From: Microbacterium aurantiacum | GTDB taxonomy: Bacteria; Actinomycetota; Actinomycetes; Actinomycetales; Microbacteriaceae | Direction of reading: 5' to 3' | Length of the DNA: 64,000 nt | NCBI RefSeq assembly: GCF_002872075.1 | Contig: NZ_PGGU01000025.1 | Location: forward strand, 48,285-112,284 | Shown: positions 48,758-57,668 of the stretch, piece by piece | Layout: each line of letters starts with the position of its first letter | Numbering within the stretch: position 1 is the stretch's first letter | Program-made: the position numbers and the translations under genes | Notes under the pieces: generated by a model | Told to the model about the DNA's origin: nothing | What the model saw: the letters and a program-made list of their open reading frames with translations, nothing else | The model's database searches: none

Positions 48758-50228
48758 GCACACCCCCAGTGTTTCGACTGATCTTACGCGCGGACCCGGC
48801 CGGCGGGCGGTGCGATCTTGTGACGTCTGCGAGACGGGGGCCGAGCGCCGCCGGCACGCGCCTTCCCCCGCGCCTCGGCGCGACCCGGCCAGTCCTCCGC
48901 CGCCGGTCGTTCCAGAAGCCCTCGGTCTCTCCCCGGCTGACCGCGAGAGCCTGCGCGCCCAGGCAGATTCCGGCGATGAGGAACGGGATCGACACCTGTG
49001 CCGAGACCCAGAACAGGTCGAACTGCGCCTGCACGATGCGGGCGAGCACGGATCCCAGAGCCAGCATCCCGAACCGGATGTCGACACGCCAGAGCACCGC
49101 GATGATCCCGATCCACATGACGACGAACCCCAGAAGGCCGACGAGGCCGGCGGAGGCCACGACTTCGAGTTCGGCCTGCGGCGGCTGGAAGTTCGCCGTC
49201 GGATGCACGTACCAGTAGCGCAGTCCATGGCCGACGAACGGCGAGTGCTTCCAGAGCGCGTACACCTCCTGGATCCATTCGACCCGCTGGTACACGGAGT
49301 TGAAGCGGTTCTGCGAATCCACCTGCTCGATGACGCTCTGCACGATGAGGAAAGCGCTGGGAACGGCGATCAGGGTGATGAGGATCCAGTGCCGGGCCGC
49401 TCCCTGACGGAACACGTGGACGAGGAGCGCCACGAGGAATCCGATCATCGCCTGCCGGGACTGGGTGAGGGCGAGCGCCAGGAGGAACAGGATCATCGCG
49501 GCGCGCGCCCACCGCTGGGGGATCTGCGCCCAGTCCGGGTTGATGTACGCGACGAAGGCGGCGAACGCGAGCGCGCATCCCGCGAAGTTCTTGTGCATGG
49601 GCCACGGCCACTGCGGGTACACGGCTCCGAAGTCCTCGGCGGCGACCAGCATGAGCGCGGTGGCGAGGGTGCCGAGCGCGATGAGCGTCGAAACGGCATA
49701 GATGAGAATCAGAGCGGTGCGGGCTTTGCCCGCGCGCCCGATCGCCCAGCCGCTGAGGAGGGCTCCCGATACGAGGAGCCAGGCGTGGAACCATTCGATC
49801 GCGTTCTGCGCGAAAGGGTTGATGATGACGGTGAACACCGTGGTGAACTGATAGATCAGGTTCAGCTGCAGCAGTGCCTTCAGTGGCGGGCTGAGGTCGC
49901 GGTCGCCGAGGAACACCGCGGTGCCGAACGCCGCGGCGAGCGCGGCATCAGACACGGTCAGGTCGCCGGGTCCGATTCCGATGCGCTCGACGATGAACAG
50001 CGCGGGTGTCGCCATCAGCGCGATCGCCATCGGCTGCGATGCCGTGAGCACCGCCCCGATGAGAAAGACGCCGATCGCTGCCGCCGTGACCACGCCGTTG
50101 GCGATCCCTCGGTCGAGCAGCAGATATCCGCCGGCGGCGACTCCGCAGGCGAACAGCACCCAGCGCCAGACGCCGGCCCACCAATCGCGCAGGCGAGAGG
50201 GCTGGCCGGTCACGCGTCGCGCGTGCAT
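48744..50228 (-). CDS. O-antigen ligase/polymerase-like membrane protein (Wzy_C type), copy 1
   Basis: About 494 residues with ten or more membrane helices. The outer loop and following helix (LALTQSRQAMIGFLVALLVH; HSPFVGHGLRYWYVHPTANF; AELEVVASAGLVGLLGFVVM) match the Wzy_C ligase/polymerase pattern, in which an Arg in the TxSRxxxIG-like motif is key. It probably joins repeat units outside the membrane. A basic ~65-residue C-terminal tail is unusual. The start is uncertain: ATG 50228 has AAGGA directly abutting; a GTG six codons further in is an alternative. First gene of the leftward unit ending at 45,092. Confidence 0.83.
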   Translation of the reverse strand: MHARRVTGQPSRLRDWWAGVWRWVLFACGVAAGGYLLLDRGIANGVVTAAAIGVFLIGAVLTASQPMAIALMATPALFIVERIGIGPGDLTVSDAALAAAFGTAVFLGDRDLSPPLKALLQLNLIYQFTTVFTVIINPFAQNAIEWFHAWLLVSGALLSGWAIGRAGKARTALILIYAVSTLIALGTLATALMLVAAEDFGAVYPQWPWPMHKNFAGCALAFAAFVAYINPDWAQIPQRWARAAMILFLLALALTQSRQAMIGFLVALLVHVFRQGAARHWILITLIAVPSAFLIVQSVIEQVDSQNRFNSVYQRVEWIQEVYALWKHSPFVGHGLRYWYVHPTANFQPPQAELEVVASAGLVGLLGFVVMWIGIIAVLWRVDIRFGMLALGSVLARIVQAQFDLFWVSAQVSIPFLIAGICLGAQALAVSRGETEGFWNDRRRRTGRVAPRRGGRRVPAALGPRLADVTRSHRPPAGSARKISRNTGGVHADP

Positions 50229-50446
50229 TCCTTCATCCCCATTGCGCCCCCTCAAGCGTGGTCTCAGTATGGCACTGCGGCCCCTCGCAGCCCAGAGACC
50301 GTCGGTTCGATCAATTTCGGACATCGTTCGATCGAGATGCGACACCCATCAGCCATAACGTACAGAGTTCCGCCAGTCTCAGAGAAACCGCTTGTGCGGT
50401 TCCCTTACCCTTCCGCTTCCCCAGCGGAACGACCACCGGAGATCCC

Positions 50447-51097
50447 ATGTCTGAAGAGAACACCTTCGCGCCCAAGGGCGTTTCGCGTCGTACCCTCGTG
50501 AAGGGCGCGGCCTGGTCGCTGCCCGTCATCGCGGTCGCCGCAGCCACCCCGCTCGCCTCGGCATCCGTCGTCCCGACCTGGAACGCAACCGTCACCGCTG
50601 ACTGCAGCGGCGACTACGACATCTCGGTGCTGACCGGAATCGTCGGAGCGGGCCTCGTCGGCGTCGTGCAGACCGCGCTCGGTGTCCTCGGCCTCGAGCC
50701 GAACGCGACTCGCGAGTTCATCGTCACCGCGACGACCGGCGACATCCCGGCCGGTACCCAGTACCTGCTCACCGACCCGAACGCGCTGCTGACCGTCGAC
50801 GGCCTCGGCGACGTCATCGGCGCCGGCGTTGCTGGCGTCGTCAGCACCTCCGAGGGCTTCCTGATCACGCTCACCAACGCGATCCCCCAGGGCAGCACCT
50901 TCACCGTCGACGTCTACCGCGCTGTCGTCAACGTCGGCGCGCTGAGCAGCTTCACGCTGACCCAGGTCCAGACCGACGCCAACGCAGGCGACAACAGCGC
51001 GACGACCGGCAGCCTGCTTGCCGCCGCGATCGACCTGGGCTCGCTCGGCATCCCGTTCGTCTCGGGCTCGCTCGCCGTTCAGACCTGCGACCTTTGA
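50447..51097 (+). CDS. Tat-exported small protein with one cysteine pair, copy 2
   Basis: A 216-residue protein with a twin-arginine leader: SRRTLVK at residues 13-19, hydrophobic core GAAWSLPVIAVAAATP and cleavage after ASA near 40. The mature part is Gly/Val/Thr-rich, predicted beta, with only two cysteines, Cys53 and Cys214, at its two ends. I do not recognise the domain. The leader matches that of the protein at 36,505. It is followed 21 bases later by the second MauE/thioredoxin gene, which suggests that enzyme may form or maintain its disulphide (inference). CGGAG is upstream of the ATG. Confidence 0.8.
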   Translation: MSEENTFAPKGVSRRTLVKGAAWSLPVIAVAAATPLASASVVPTWNATVTADCSGDYDISVLTGIVGAGLVGVVQTALGVLGLEPNATREFIVTATTGDIPAGTQYLLTDPNALLTVDGLGDVIGAGVAGVVSTSEGFLITLTNAIPQGSTFTVDVYRAVVNVGALSSFTLTQVQTDANAGDNSATTGSLLAAAIDLGSLGIPFVSGSLAVQTCDL

Positions 51098-51118
51098 TCT
51101 GACGCTAATCTGAGGGTT

Positions 51119-52138
51119 ATGCCCACGAACCCCGTCGAGTTCATTCTGATGTTCTCGACGGGGTTCGTCGCGTTCGTGCTCCTGCTTTCCGGCACCGCGA
51201 AGACCCGTCGCACCGCCCGCACCCTCGACAGCATGGCGGACCTCGGAGTTCCCGAGTTCGCCCGGCGCCGGTGGATCGCCGCCGCGGTTCCCGTATGGGA
51301 GATCGGGCTCGGCCTCGCCCTGCTCCTGGCCCCCGGCTGGTATCGCGCAGCGGCCGCGGCGCTCGCCCTGGGCACCTTCGCGATCTTCACCGTGTTCATC
51401 GTCAAGGTGCTGCGCCGCGGTGATGAGGTGGATTGCGGATGCTTCGGGCCGCTGTCGGTCGATGACCGCGTCACGGGATGGACGGCCGCCCGCAACATCG
51501 TGCTGATGGCCGCCTCGGGCGCCATCGCGGTCACCGCTCTGCCGCACGGGTCGTTCGTCGTCGAGCTCTTCCGGTCCGAACGGGAGCTGGTTCTGCTCTG
51601 CGGCCTCGCCTGGGCCCTGCTCGCCGTCGCCGTCCTCACGGCCGCTCTGCTCCGCGCCCGTCGCGCCGGCACTGATGCGACACCGGAATCCCCTGGGGCC
51701 TCAGTGTCTTCGGAAGGCGATCCGATTCCGGACGCCGAACTCGTGAGCCCCGAAGGCGTCACGATCCCCCTGCACGCGCTCGGCGGCGGATCCCCCGTGC
51801 TGCTCGTCTTCCTCTCCGCGGAATGCGGGAAATGCGTCTCCGTCGCGCGCCGGCTTCCCGAGTGGCAGCAGGCGATCGGCTCGTCGGTGCTACTGCGGGT
51901 CGCGACCTCTTCGCGCCCCGACGTCATCGCCGACCGCATTCCGGAGGTGCTGCCCTTCGCCTACTTCGGGGCGCGAGCAGCCAAACGAGCTCTCGGCGTC
52001 GAGGGCATCCCCTCGGCCCTGCTGCTCGGCGGCCTGAGTCACCGCTTCGTCGCATCACCGACCGCTCATCGAGAAGACGAGATCGATGCACTCGTGCGCG
52101 GAATCGTCAACGCACAGGCGGCGACCGCGGCCGGCTAG
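51119..52138 (+). CDS. MauE/DoxX-like membrane protein fused to thioredoxin-like domain, copy 2
   Basis: A 339-residue paralogue of the protein at 28,914: membrane part with Cys106 and Cys108 (DCGCFG), then a thioredoxin-like outer domain with Cys236-x-x-Cys239 (AECGKCVSV) and GIPSALLLGG as the cis-proline region. TAATCT lies seven bases before the ATG, allowing a leaderless transcript besides read-through from the Tat-protein gene. Its stop shares the palindrome CTAG with the stop of the convergent acyltransferase gene. A role in outer thiol oxidation or reduction is inferred. Confidence 0.8.
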   Translation: MPTNPVEFILMFSTGFVAFVLLLSGTAKTRRTARTLDSMADLGVPEFARRRWIAAAVPVWEIGLGLALLLAPGWYRAAAAALALGTFAIFTVFIVKVLRRGDEVDCGCFGPLSVDDRVTGWTAARNIVLMAASGAIAVTALPHGSFVVELFRSERELVLLCGLAWALLAVAVLTAALLRARRAGTDATPESPGASVSSEGDPIPDAELVSPEGVTIPLHALGGGSPVLLVFLSAECGKCVSVARRLPEWQQAIGSSVLLRVATSSRPDVIADRIPEVLPFAYFGARAAKRALGVEGIPSALLLGGLSHRFVASPTAHREDEIDALVRGIVNAQAATAAG

Positions 52139-53187
52139 TGGCGTCGCCAGCGCTTCGGGCGCCCGGTGACCAACCCCAGTACCCACTCGATGGGTCCGGT
52201 CCCGACGAAGCGCGCCCAGGCCCAGCCGAGAAGCGCCATGCCGGGAACGATGACGATCCACCCCAGCAGCACGTTCTCGTCGGGGAATCCGTTCACGCGA
52301 GCCCAGATCGCGATGAGACCGACGTGCAGGACGTACAGGCTCAGAGCGACCTGCCCCCAGGCTCCGATGGGGCCCAGCGCCCTCGCGAAGACGCTGTTGC
52401 GGGCCGTCGCCATCAGCACGACGACGACATACACCGCGAAGACCAGACCGACATCATGCAGCGTGTCGAGATAGTCGCCCGACTGGGCCTTTACTGTGAA
52501 GAACTTCTCCATGACCAGGGGACCGAGGAAGGCGACGGGCGCGACCGCTGCCATCGTCCAGAGCACTCGGTCACGCCGGAAGCCGTGGCGCAGCAGCAGC
52601 GCACCCAGCAGGAAGAAAGGGAGCAGGTTGATCAGCCGGTAGGAACGGCCGAGCGCCAGACCGTTCGCGATCTCCTGCACGATGAGCGGTTGCGTGTAGA
52701 CCCAGAGCGCACCGCGCGCCAGCGCCACCAGCGGCTGACTCAGCAGCGCGATCGCAGCGGCGACCACGATCAGGGTCCGCGTCCCCAGGAGCAGCAGCGG
52801 CACGCCGAGGACCAGCAGCAGTCCGAGCGCCTGCAGTACGATCGCCACCCACGAACCCCACGTCGCCGTCCAGATCCCCAACGCGACGAGGATCACTCCG
52901 CGCCAGCTCTGCTGCAGGAGTGTGCGCCGGATCCCGGCGCGGCGGTTCCAGACCAGCTGCGCCGAAATTCCCATGACGAGGGCGAACAGGGGCGAGGCGA
53001 CGTCATTGATGGTCCCCTGCATGTACAGCAGCACCCTCGGCAGGTCCGGCACGAAGGGGCCCGCGTGGGAGATCAGCATCGCGAGGATGGCGACCCCGCG
53101 CAGAACGTCAGGGATCAGCATCCGTCGTCGTGAGCGCGATGCCGATCGGCCTTCGCTCCTGGTGCCGGTCAGATTGCCGGTGCTCAT
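52135..53187 (-). CDS. membrane acyltransferase-like protein (HGSNAT/DUF418-type)
   Basis: About 350 residues with some ten membrane helices. The N-terminal LIPDVLRGVAILAMLISHAG, with a His at the end of the first helix, is the pattern of membrane acyltransferases such as HGSNAT and DUF418/DUF1624 proteins; the C-terminal GQVALSLYVLHVGLIAIWA also fits. These move acyl groups across the membrane onto sugars. The ATG at 53187 is preferred over ATG 53202 because GGGA lies before it. Acyl group and acceptor are unknown. Divergent from ugd. Confidence 0.75.
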   Translation of the reverse strand: MSTGNLTGTRSEGRSASRSRRRMLIPDVLRGVAILAMLISHAGPFVPDLPRVLLYMQGTINDVASPLFALVMGISAQLVWNRRAGIRRTLLQQSWRGVILVALGIWTATWGSWVAIVLQALGLLLVLGVPLLLLGTRTLIVVAAAIALLSQPLVALARGALWVYTQPLIVQEIANGLALGRSYRLINLLPFFLLGALLLRHGFRRDRVLWTMAAVAPVAFLGPLVMEKFFTVKAQSGDYLDTLHDVGLVFAVYVVVVLMATARNSVFARALGPIGAWGQVALSLYVLHVGLIAIWARVNGFPDENVLLGWIVIVPGMALLGWAWARFVGTGPIEWVLGLVTGRPKRWRRH

Positions 53188-53339
53188 ATCCGTTCCCAAC
53201 ATGTGGAGGTGACCAAGCCCGGTCGCCGGTCGTGACCCAGGGCATCTCCAGCCTAGAGATTCGCGTGCAGTTCACCTATCACCGTCACGGAATGCGCGAT
53301 GATGAGGTGTCGACGCCCCCTTCGGGAGAGGAACGTATC

Positions 53340-54650
53340 GTGCGATTGTCGGTCATCGGCTGCGGTTACCTGGGAGCCGTGCACGCTGCGGCCATGACGT
53401 CGATCGGTCACGAGGTGATCGGAATCGACATCGACCCGCGCAAGATCGAAGCGCTGTCCCGCGGCGAGGCGCCGTTCTTCGAGCCAGGACTCCAGGACAT
53501 CCTCGCCGAGGGCATCGCCTCCGGCCGTCTGTCGTTCACGTCGGACATCGCCGCTGCCGAAGGCGCCGCGGTTCACTTCATCGGGGTCGGAACGCCGCAG
53601 CAGCAGGGCGGGCACGCCGCCGATCTCAGCCATGTGAACGCCGCCTTCGATGCCCTCCTCCCCTACCTGCACGAGGGCGACGTCGTCGCCGGCAAGTCCA
53701 CCGTCCCTGTGGGCACGGCGATCGAACTGGCGCCACGGGTCGAGGCGACCGGTGCCACGCTGGTCTGGAATCCGGAGTTCCTCCGCGAGGGCTGGGCCGT
53801 GCAGGACACGATCGATCCTGATCGCCTCGTGGTCGGGATAGCGGCGACGCCCGCGGGCGAACGCGCTGCCCAGGTGCTGCGCGAAGTCTTCCACCCCGCG
53901 GTCGCGAAGGGCACGCCGTTCCTCGTCACCGACTACGCGACGGCTGAGCTCGTCAAGGTCGCCGCGAACGCGTTCCTCGCGACGAAGATCTCGTTCATCA
54001 ACGCCATGGCCGAGATCGCCGAGGTCACCGGTGCCGACGTGACGCAGCTCGCCGAGGCGCTCGGACACGACGACCGGATCGGCAAGCGGTTCCTCGGTGC
54101 CGGGATCGGCTTCGGCGGCGGATGCCTCCCCAAGGACATCCGCGCTTTCGCGGCGCGCGCGGAAGAGCTCGGGCGGCGCGAGTCGGTCGCCTTCCTCCGC
54201 GAGGTCGACGCCATCAACATGAGACGCCGCGACCGCGCAGTGGAGCTCGTCGTGGAAGCTCTGGGCGGCGTCGTGTTCGGCAAGAAGGTCGCCGTGCTCG
54301 GGGCGGCGTTCAAGCCGCACAGCGACGACGTCCGCGACTCACCTGCACTCGACGCAGCGGTGAGGCTGAACGGCCTCGGAGCCGATGTCGTCATCACGGA
54401 CCCGCAGGCGATCGCGAACGCCCGGCGGCTGCACCCGCAGCTCACCTATGAAGCCGACCGCGATGAGACGCTGCGCGGAGCGGATGCGGTGCTCGTCGTC
54501 ACGGAATGGGACGAGTACCGGCGCCGGATGACTCCGCAGCATGCGGCCTCATTGACGCGAGGACACGTGATCGTCGACGGCCGCAACTGCCTGGATGCCG
54601 CCGCCTGGCGTGCCGCCGGATGGACCTACTTCGGCATGGGTCGACCGTAG
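53340..54650 (+). CDS. ugd: UDP-glucose 6-dehydrogenase
   Basis: Oxidises UDP-glucose to UDP-glucuronate with two NAD. The Rossmann start LSVIGCGYLGAVHAAAM, STVPVGTA, NPEFLREGWAVQDTIDPDRL and the catalytic Cys262 in GFGGGCLPKD are all present, as is the C-terminal block GAAFKPHSDDVRDSPAL. It has 436 residues. Another six-dehydrogenase at 59,367 looks like a WbpA type, so this one is assigned to UDP-glucose by exclusion and by its SSM-like blocks. The GTG at 53340 has AGAGGA seven bases before it. The next gene starts within its stop codon. Confidence 0.92.
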   Translation: MRLSVIGCGYLGAVHAAAMTSIGHEVIGIDIDPRKIEALSRGEAPFFEPGLQDILAEGIASGRLSFTSDIAAAEGAAVHFIGVGTPQQQGGHAADLSHVNAAFDALLPYLHEGDVVAGKSTVPVGTAIELAPRVEATGATLVWNPEFLREGWAVQDTIDPDRLVVGIAATPAGERAAQVLREVFHPAVAKGTPFLVTDYATAELVKVAANAFLATKISFINAMAEIAEVTGADVTQLAEALGHDDRIGKRFLGAGIGFGGGCLPKDIRAFAARAEELGRRESVAFLREVDAINMRRRDRAVELVVEALGGVVFGKKVAVLGAAFKPHSDDVRDSPALDAAVRLNGLGADVVITDPQAIANARRLHPQLTYEADRDETLRGADAVLVVTEWDEYRRRMTPQHAASLTRGHVIVDGRNCLDAAAWRAAGWTYFGMGRP

Positions 54651-55756
54651 TGACGGGCCTTCTCGTCCATGAGTGGATCGAAGCATCCGGTGGAGCCGAG
54701 CAGGTGCTCGAGGCGATGGCGCGGGCGTTCCCCGGCGCAGACATCCAGTGCCTGTGGGACGACGCACCCCGACGATTCGCCGACCGCCGCGTCTTCGAGA
54801 CCTGGCTCGCCCGCACTCCACTGCGACGACACAAGGCACTCGCCCTGCCCTTCACCACCGCGGTCTGGCGGCGGCTCCGCGCTCGTGAGGACTACGACTG
54901 GATGCTGGTCAGCTCGCATCTCTTCGCTCACCACGCACGTCTGTCCGGTCACGACGTTCCGAAGTTCGTCTACGCGCACACCCCGGCTCGGTACATCTGG
55001 AATCCCGAGCTGGATCAGCGCGGCGACAGGGCTGTGGTGAGGGCGGTGTCGCCGATGTTCCGACGGCTCGACCGTCGTCGCGCGCAGGAAGCGACGGCGA
55101 TCGCCGCGAACAGCGCGTTCGTTCGCGACCGGATCGCGACAGCGTGGGAACGGGACGCCGTCGTCATCCACCCGCCCGTCGCCGTGGACCGCGTCCGCGC
55201 CACCGCCGACTGGCGCAACGCCGTGACCGACGACAGCGAGCGGCGTGTGCTCGACGACCTGCCCGAGTCGTACGTGCTCGGCGCATCGCGGTTCATCCCC
55301 TACAAGCGACTCGATCTCGTCATCCGGGCGGCCGAGAAGGCCGGGCGGCCCGCCGTCATCGCCGGCCGGGGCCCGGAGGGAGCTCACCTTCGCACATTGG
55401 CCGCAACAGCGCGTGTCCCGGTTCGGATCGTGGAATCGCCCTCCGACGCGATGCTCTACGCCCTGATGCAACGGGCCGGGGTGTTCGTCTTCCCGCCGGT
55501 CGAGGACTTCGGCATCGTCGTCGTGGAAGCGCAGGCCGCCGGAGCTCGGGTCGTCACCGGCCCCGTCGGCGGGCAGGTCGAGGCGATCGAGCCCGGTGTC
55601 AGCGGCGTGATCGCCGCATCAGCCGATGTCGCCGACCTGGCGGTCGCCATCGAGACCGCGCTCGGGATGGTGCCATTCGACGCGGCGGCGGTGACCGCGC
55701 GGTTCCGGGAGGAACGCTTCGCCGACTCCATCCGCGCATTCGTCGGGGCAACGTGA
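54650..55756 (+). CDS. GT4-type glycosyltransferase
   Basis: A 368-residue GT-B enzyme: LLVHEWIEASGGAEQVLEAM, PKFVYAHTPARYIWNPELDQ, IAANSAFVRDRI, VIHPPVAVDRVR, YVLGASRFIPYKRLDLVIRA and the donor block PPVEDFGIVVVEAQAAGARV. This pattern (HTPxRYxW, PYKR) is typical of WbaZ/WcaI-like actinobacterial transferases. Its GTG overlaps the ugd stop (TAGTG), so it is co-translated with the glucuronate donor enzyme; it may use UDP-glucuronate, but this is only suggestive. Confidence 0.9.
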   Translation: MTGLLVHEWIEASGGAEQVLEAMARAFPGADIQCLWDDAPRRFADRRVFETWLARTPLRRHKALALPFTTAVWRRLRAREDYDWMLVSSHLFAHHARLSGHDVPKFVYAHTPARYIWNPELDQRGDRAVVRAVSPMFRRLDRRRAQEATAIAANSAFVRDRIATAWERDAVVIHPPVAVDRVRATADWRNAVTDDSERRVLDDLPESYVLGASRFIPYKRLDLVIRAAEKAGRPAVIAGRGPEGAHLRTLAATARVPVRIVESPSDAMLYALMQRAGVFVFPPVEDFGIVVVEAQAAGARVVTGPVGGQVEAIEPGVSGVIAASADVADLAVAIETALGMVPFDAAAVTARFREERFADSIRAFVGAT

Positions 55757-55889
55757 CATCGGATCGCCTCGCTGGGTCTCAGTGCCGTCGAAGGGTCCCG
55801 CACTCGAGTTCGGCTCGCTGAGTGTTCGGATGCTACGCCGTCATGCCGGTTGCACGTCTTCACAACCGGAGTCGCTCTACGCTGGAGGA

Positions 55890-56657
55890 ATGAGTGAACC
55901 CGGTTCGCAGAATCCCCATATCGAGCTGAGTCGCCGTCAGCGGCGGGAGCTCCTCGACGCACTCAGCTCATCCGCTCAAGAGGAGACCTCCATCATCACC
56001 GGCGTGCCGGCGGTGGTGGTTCCGGCGGCGGCTCCCGCTCCTGCGGTCCCTGTGGAGCCCGCTGAGGCTCCCACCATCCTGATGGTGTGCACCGGGAACA
56101 TCTGCCGCTCACCGATGGCTGAGGTGCTCCTTCGCGCCCGCCTGAGCGAACTCGGCGTGCGGGTGCACAGCGCCGGCACGCATGCCCTGGTCGATCACGG
56201 GATGACGGATCCCGCGCAGGAGCTCGCCATCGGTCTCGGCGCCGTTCCAGTGGAGGCTGCCGCTCACCGCGCGCGCTTCCTCGTCGAGCCGCTGCTGGGC
56301 GAGTCCGACCTCGTGCTCGCGATGGCGAGAGAGCACCGCACGCACGCCGTTCAGTTGTCGCCCGGCATCCTTCGGCGGGTGTTCACGCTCCGCGAATTCG
56401 CCCGTCTGGCCTCGACGCTCACGTCCGATCAGGCGCGCGCAGCGGCGAACGCCGCCGGGGCCTCGCCGCGAGAACGGCTGCGCGCTGTCGTCAGCGCCGT
56501 CGGCGCCCAGCGCGGGATGACGCCGGCCGGACCCTCCGAAGACGACGACGTGATCGACCCCTATCGTCGTTCGCAGAAGACGTACGACCTGTCGGCATCG
56601 CAACTCGCGCCTGCGCTGGACGAAGTGGCCCGGGTGCTCCGGGCGGGGTTGAGCTGA
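55890..56657 (+). CDS. low-molecular-weight protein tyrosine phosphatase (Wzb-like), copy 2
   Basis: A 255-residue paralogue of the phosphatase at 20,140: P-loop CTGNICRS with Cys67 and Arg73, general acid Asp223 in DVIDPYRR. As in copy 1, an N-terminal extension (~60 residues with ELSRRQRRELLDAL and an Ala/Pro/Val linker) and an insert before the DP loop enlarge the ~150-residue core. The ATG at 55890 has GGAGGA abutting and TACGCT six bases upstream; the latter suggests a leaderless start. Likely acts on one of the two BY-kinases of this locus. Confidence 0.9.
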   Translation: MSEPGSQNPHIELSRRQRRELLDALSSSAQEETSIITGVPAVVVPAAAPAPAVPVEPAEAPTILMVCTGNICRSPMAEVLLRARLSELGVRVHSAGTHALVDHGMTDPAQELAIGLGAVPVEAAAHRARFLVEPLLGESDLVLAMAREHRTHAVQLSPGILRRVFTLREFARLASTLTSDQARAAANAAGASPRERLRAVVSAVGAQRGMTPAGPSEDDDVIDPYRRSQKTYDLSASQLAPALDEVARVLRAGLS

Positions 56658-56669
56658 GAGCTCGCTGAT

Positions 56670-57668
56670 CTACGCCGTCGGAAGCAACGTCTGGGAGGTT
56701 CCGGTGCGGGCCGAGTCGAGCGCCGCCTCGACGACGATCAGGGTTCGCTGCCCCTGCTCCATGGTGACGAGGTCCGTCTGCTTGCCGAGAACGGTGTCAC
56801 GGAACGCTTCGTGCTCGGCCTTCAGCGGCTCGCGCTTCGCGAAGGCGTACCGGGTGACGTCGCCCTCTGACACTCCGCGGAAGCTGGAGACGGATTCCCA
56901 CTCCAGCGGAATCGTCCCGTTGGCGTAGAACGTCAGGTCGCCCGTGGACGTGTCGGCGACGAACGCGCCCTTTTCGCCGGTGACGACCGTGAGCCGCTCC
57001 TTCATCGGGCTGAGCCAGTTCACGATGTTGTTCACGATCACGCCCGACGCGGTGCGCCCGGTGATGGTGATCATGTCTTCATGCTCACGACCGCTCTTGA
57101 ACGCCGTCTGCGCGAACACGACCTCGTAGTCGGATTGCACGACCCATGCCGTGAGGTCGACGTCATGCGATGCGAGATCCTTCGCGACCCCGACGTCGGC
57201 GATCCGCGAAGGGAACGGCCCCTGCCTGCGGGTGACCACCTGATAGACGCCCCCCAGCTCGCCCGCCTCGATCCGGCGGCGCATCTCCTGCAGTGCGGGG
57301 TTGAAGCGCTCGATGTGTCCGACGGCTCCGACCAGTCCGGCGGCCGCGAATGCGTCCACCATCCGCTGTCCCGCGTCGATGCTGTCCGCGATGGGTTTCT
57401 CGACGAGCGTGTGCACGCCGGCAGCGGCCAGCTTCAACGCGGCATCTTCATGGAACCTGGTCGGGACGGCGACGACGGCGATATCGATACCCGCATCGAT
57501 GAGCGCGTCGATATCAGGCAAGACGGCGAGGTCGCCGGCGACGCCGTGAGGGTCTCCGCCGGGGTCGGCGATCGCGACAAGATCGACACCGTCGACCTCA
57601 CGCAGCACACGGGCGTGGTGGCGGCCCATCATTCCGACGCCGAGGAGCCCGGCCCGCAGAGCGACCAT
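56670..57668 (-). CDS. wbpB: Gfo/Idh/MocA oxidoreductase, WbpB/WlbA-like
   Basis: A 332-residue NAD-dependent oxidoreductase: LRAGLLGVGMMGRHHARVL binds NAD, HTLVEKPIADS has the catalytic Lys91, and VAKDLASHDVDLTAWVVQSD holds the active-site His region. In the WbpA-B-E-D pathway this enzyme oxidises the 3-hydroxyl of UDP-GlcNAcA. The assignment to WbpB/WlbA rests on gene context (the aminotransferase, acetyltransferase and dehydrogenase lie directly upstream) as well as sequence type. Start codon ATG 57668 shares its last base with the aminotransferase stop. Confidence 0.87.
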   Translation of the reverse strand: MVALRAGLLGVGMMGRHHARVLREVDGVDLVAIADPGGDPHGVAGDLAVLPDIDALIDAGIDIAVVAVPTRFHEDAALKLAAAGVHTLVEKPIADSIDAGQRMVDAFAAAGLVGAVGHIERFNPALQEMRRRIEAGELGGVYQVVTRRQGPFPSRIADVGVAKDLASHDVDLTAWVVQSDYEVVFAQTAFKSGREHEDMITITGRTASGVIVNNIVNWLSPMKERLTVVTGEKGAFVADTSTGDLTFYANGTIPLEWESVSSFRGVSEGDVTRYAFAKREPLKAEHEAFRDTVLGKQTDLVTMEQGQRTLIVVEAALDSARTGTSQTLLPTA

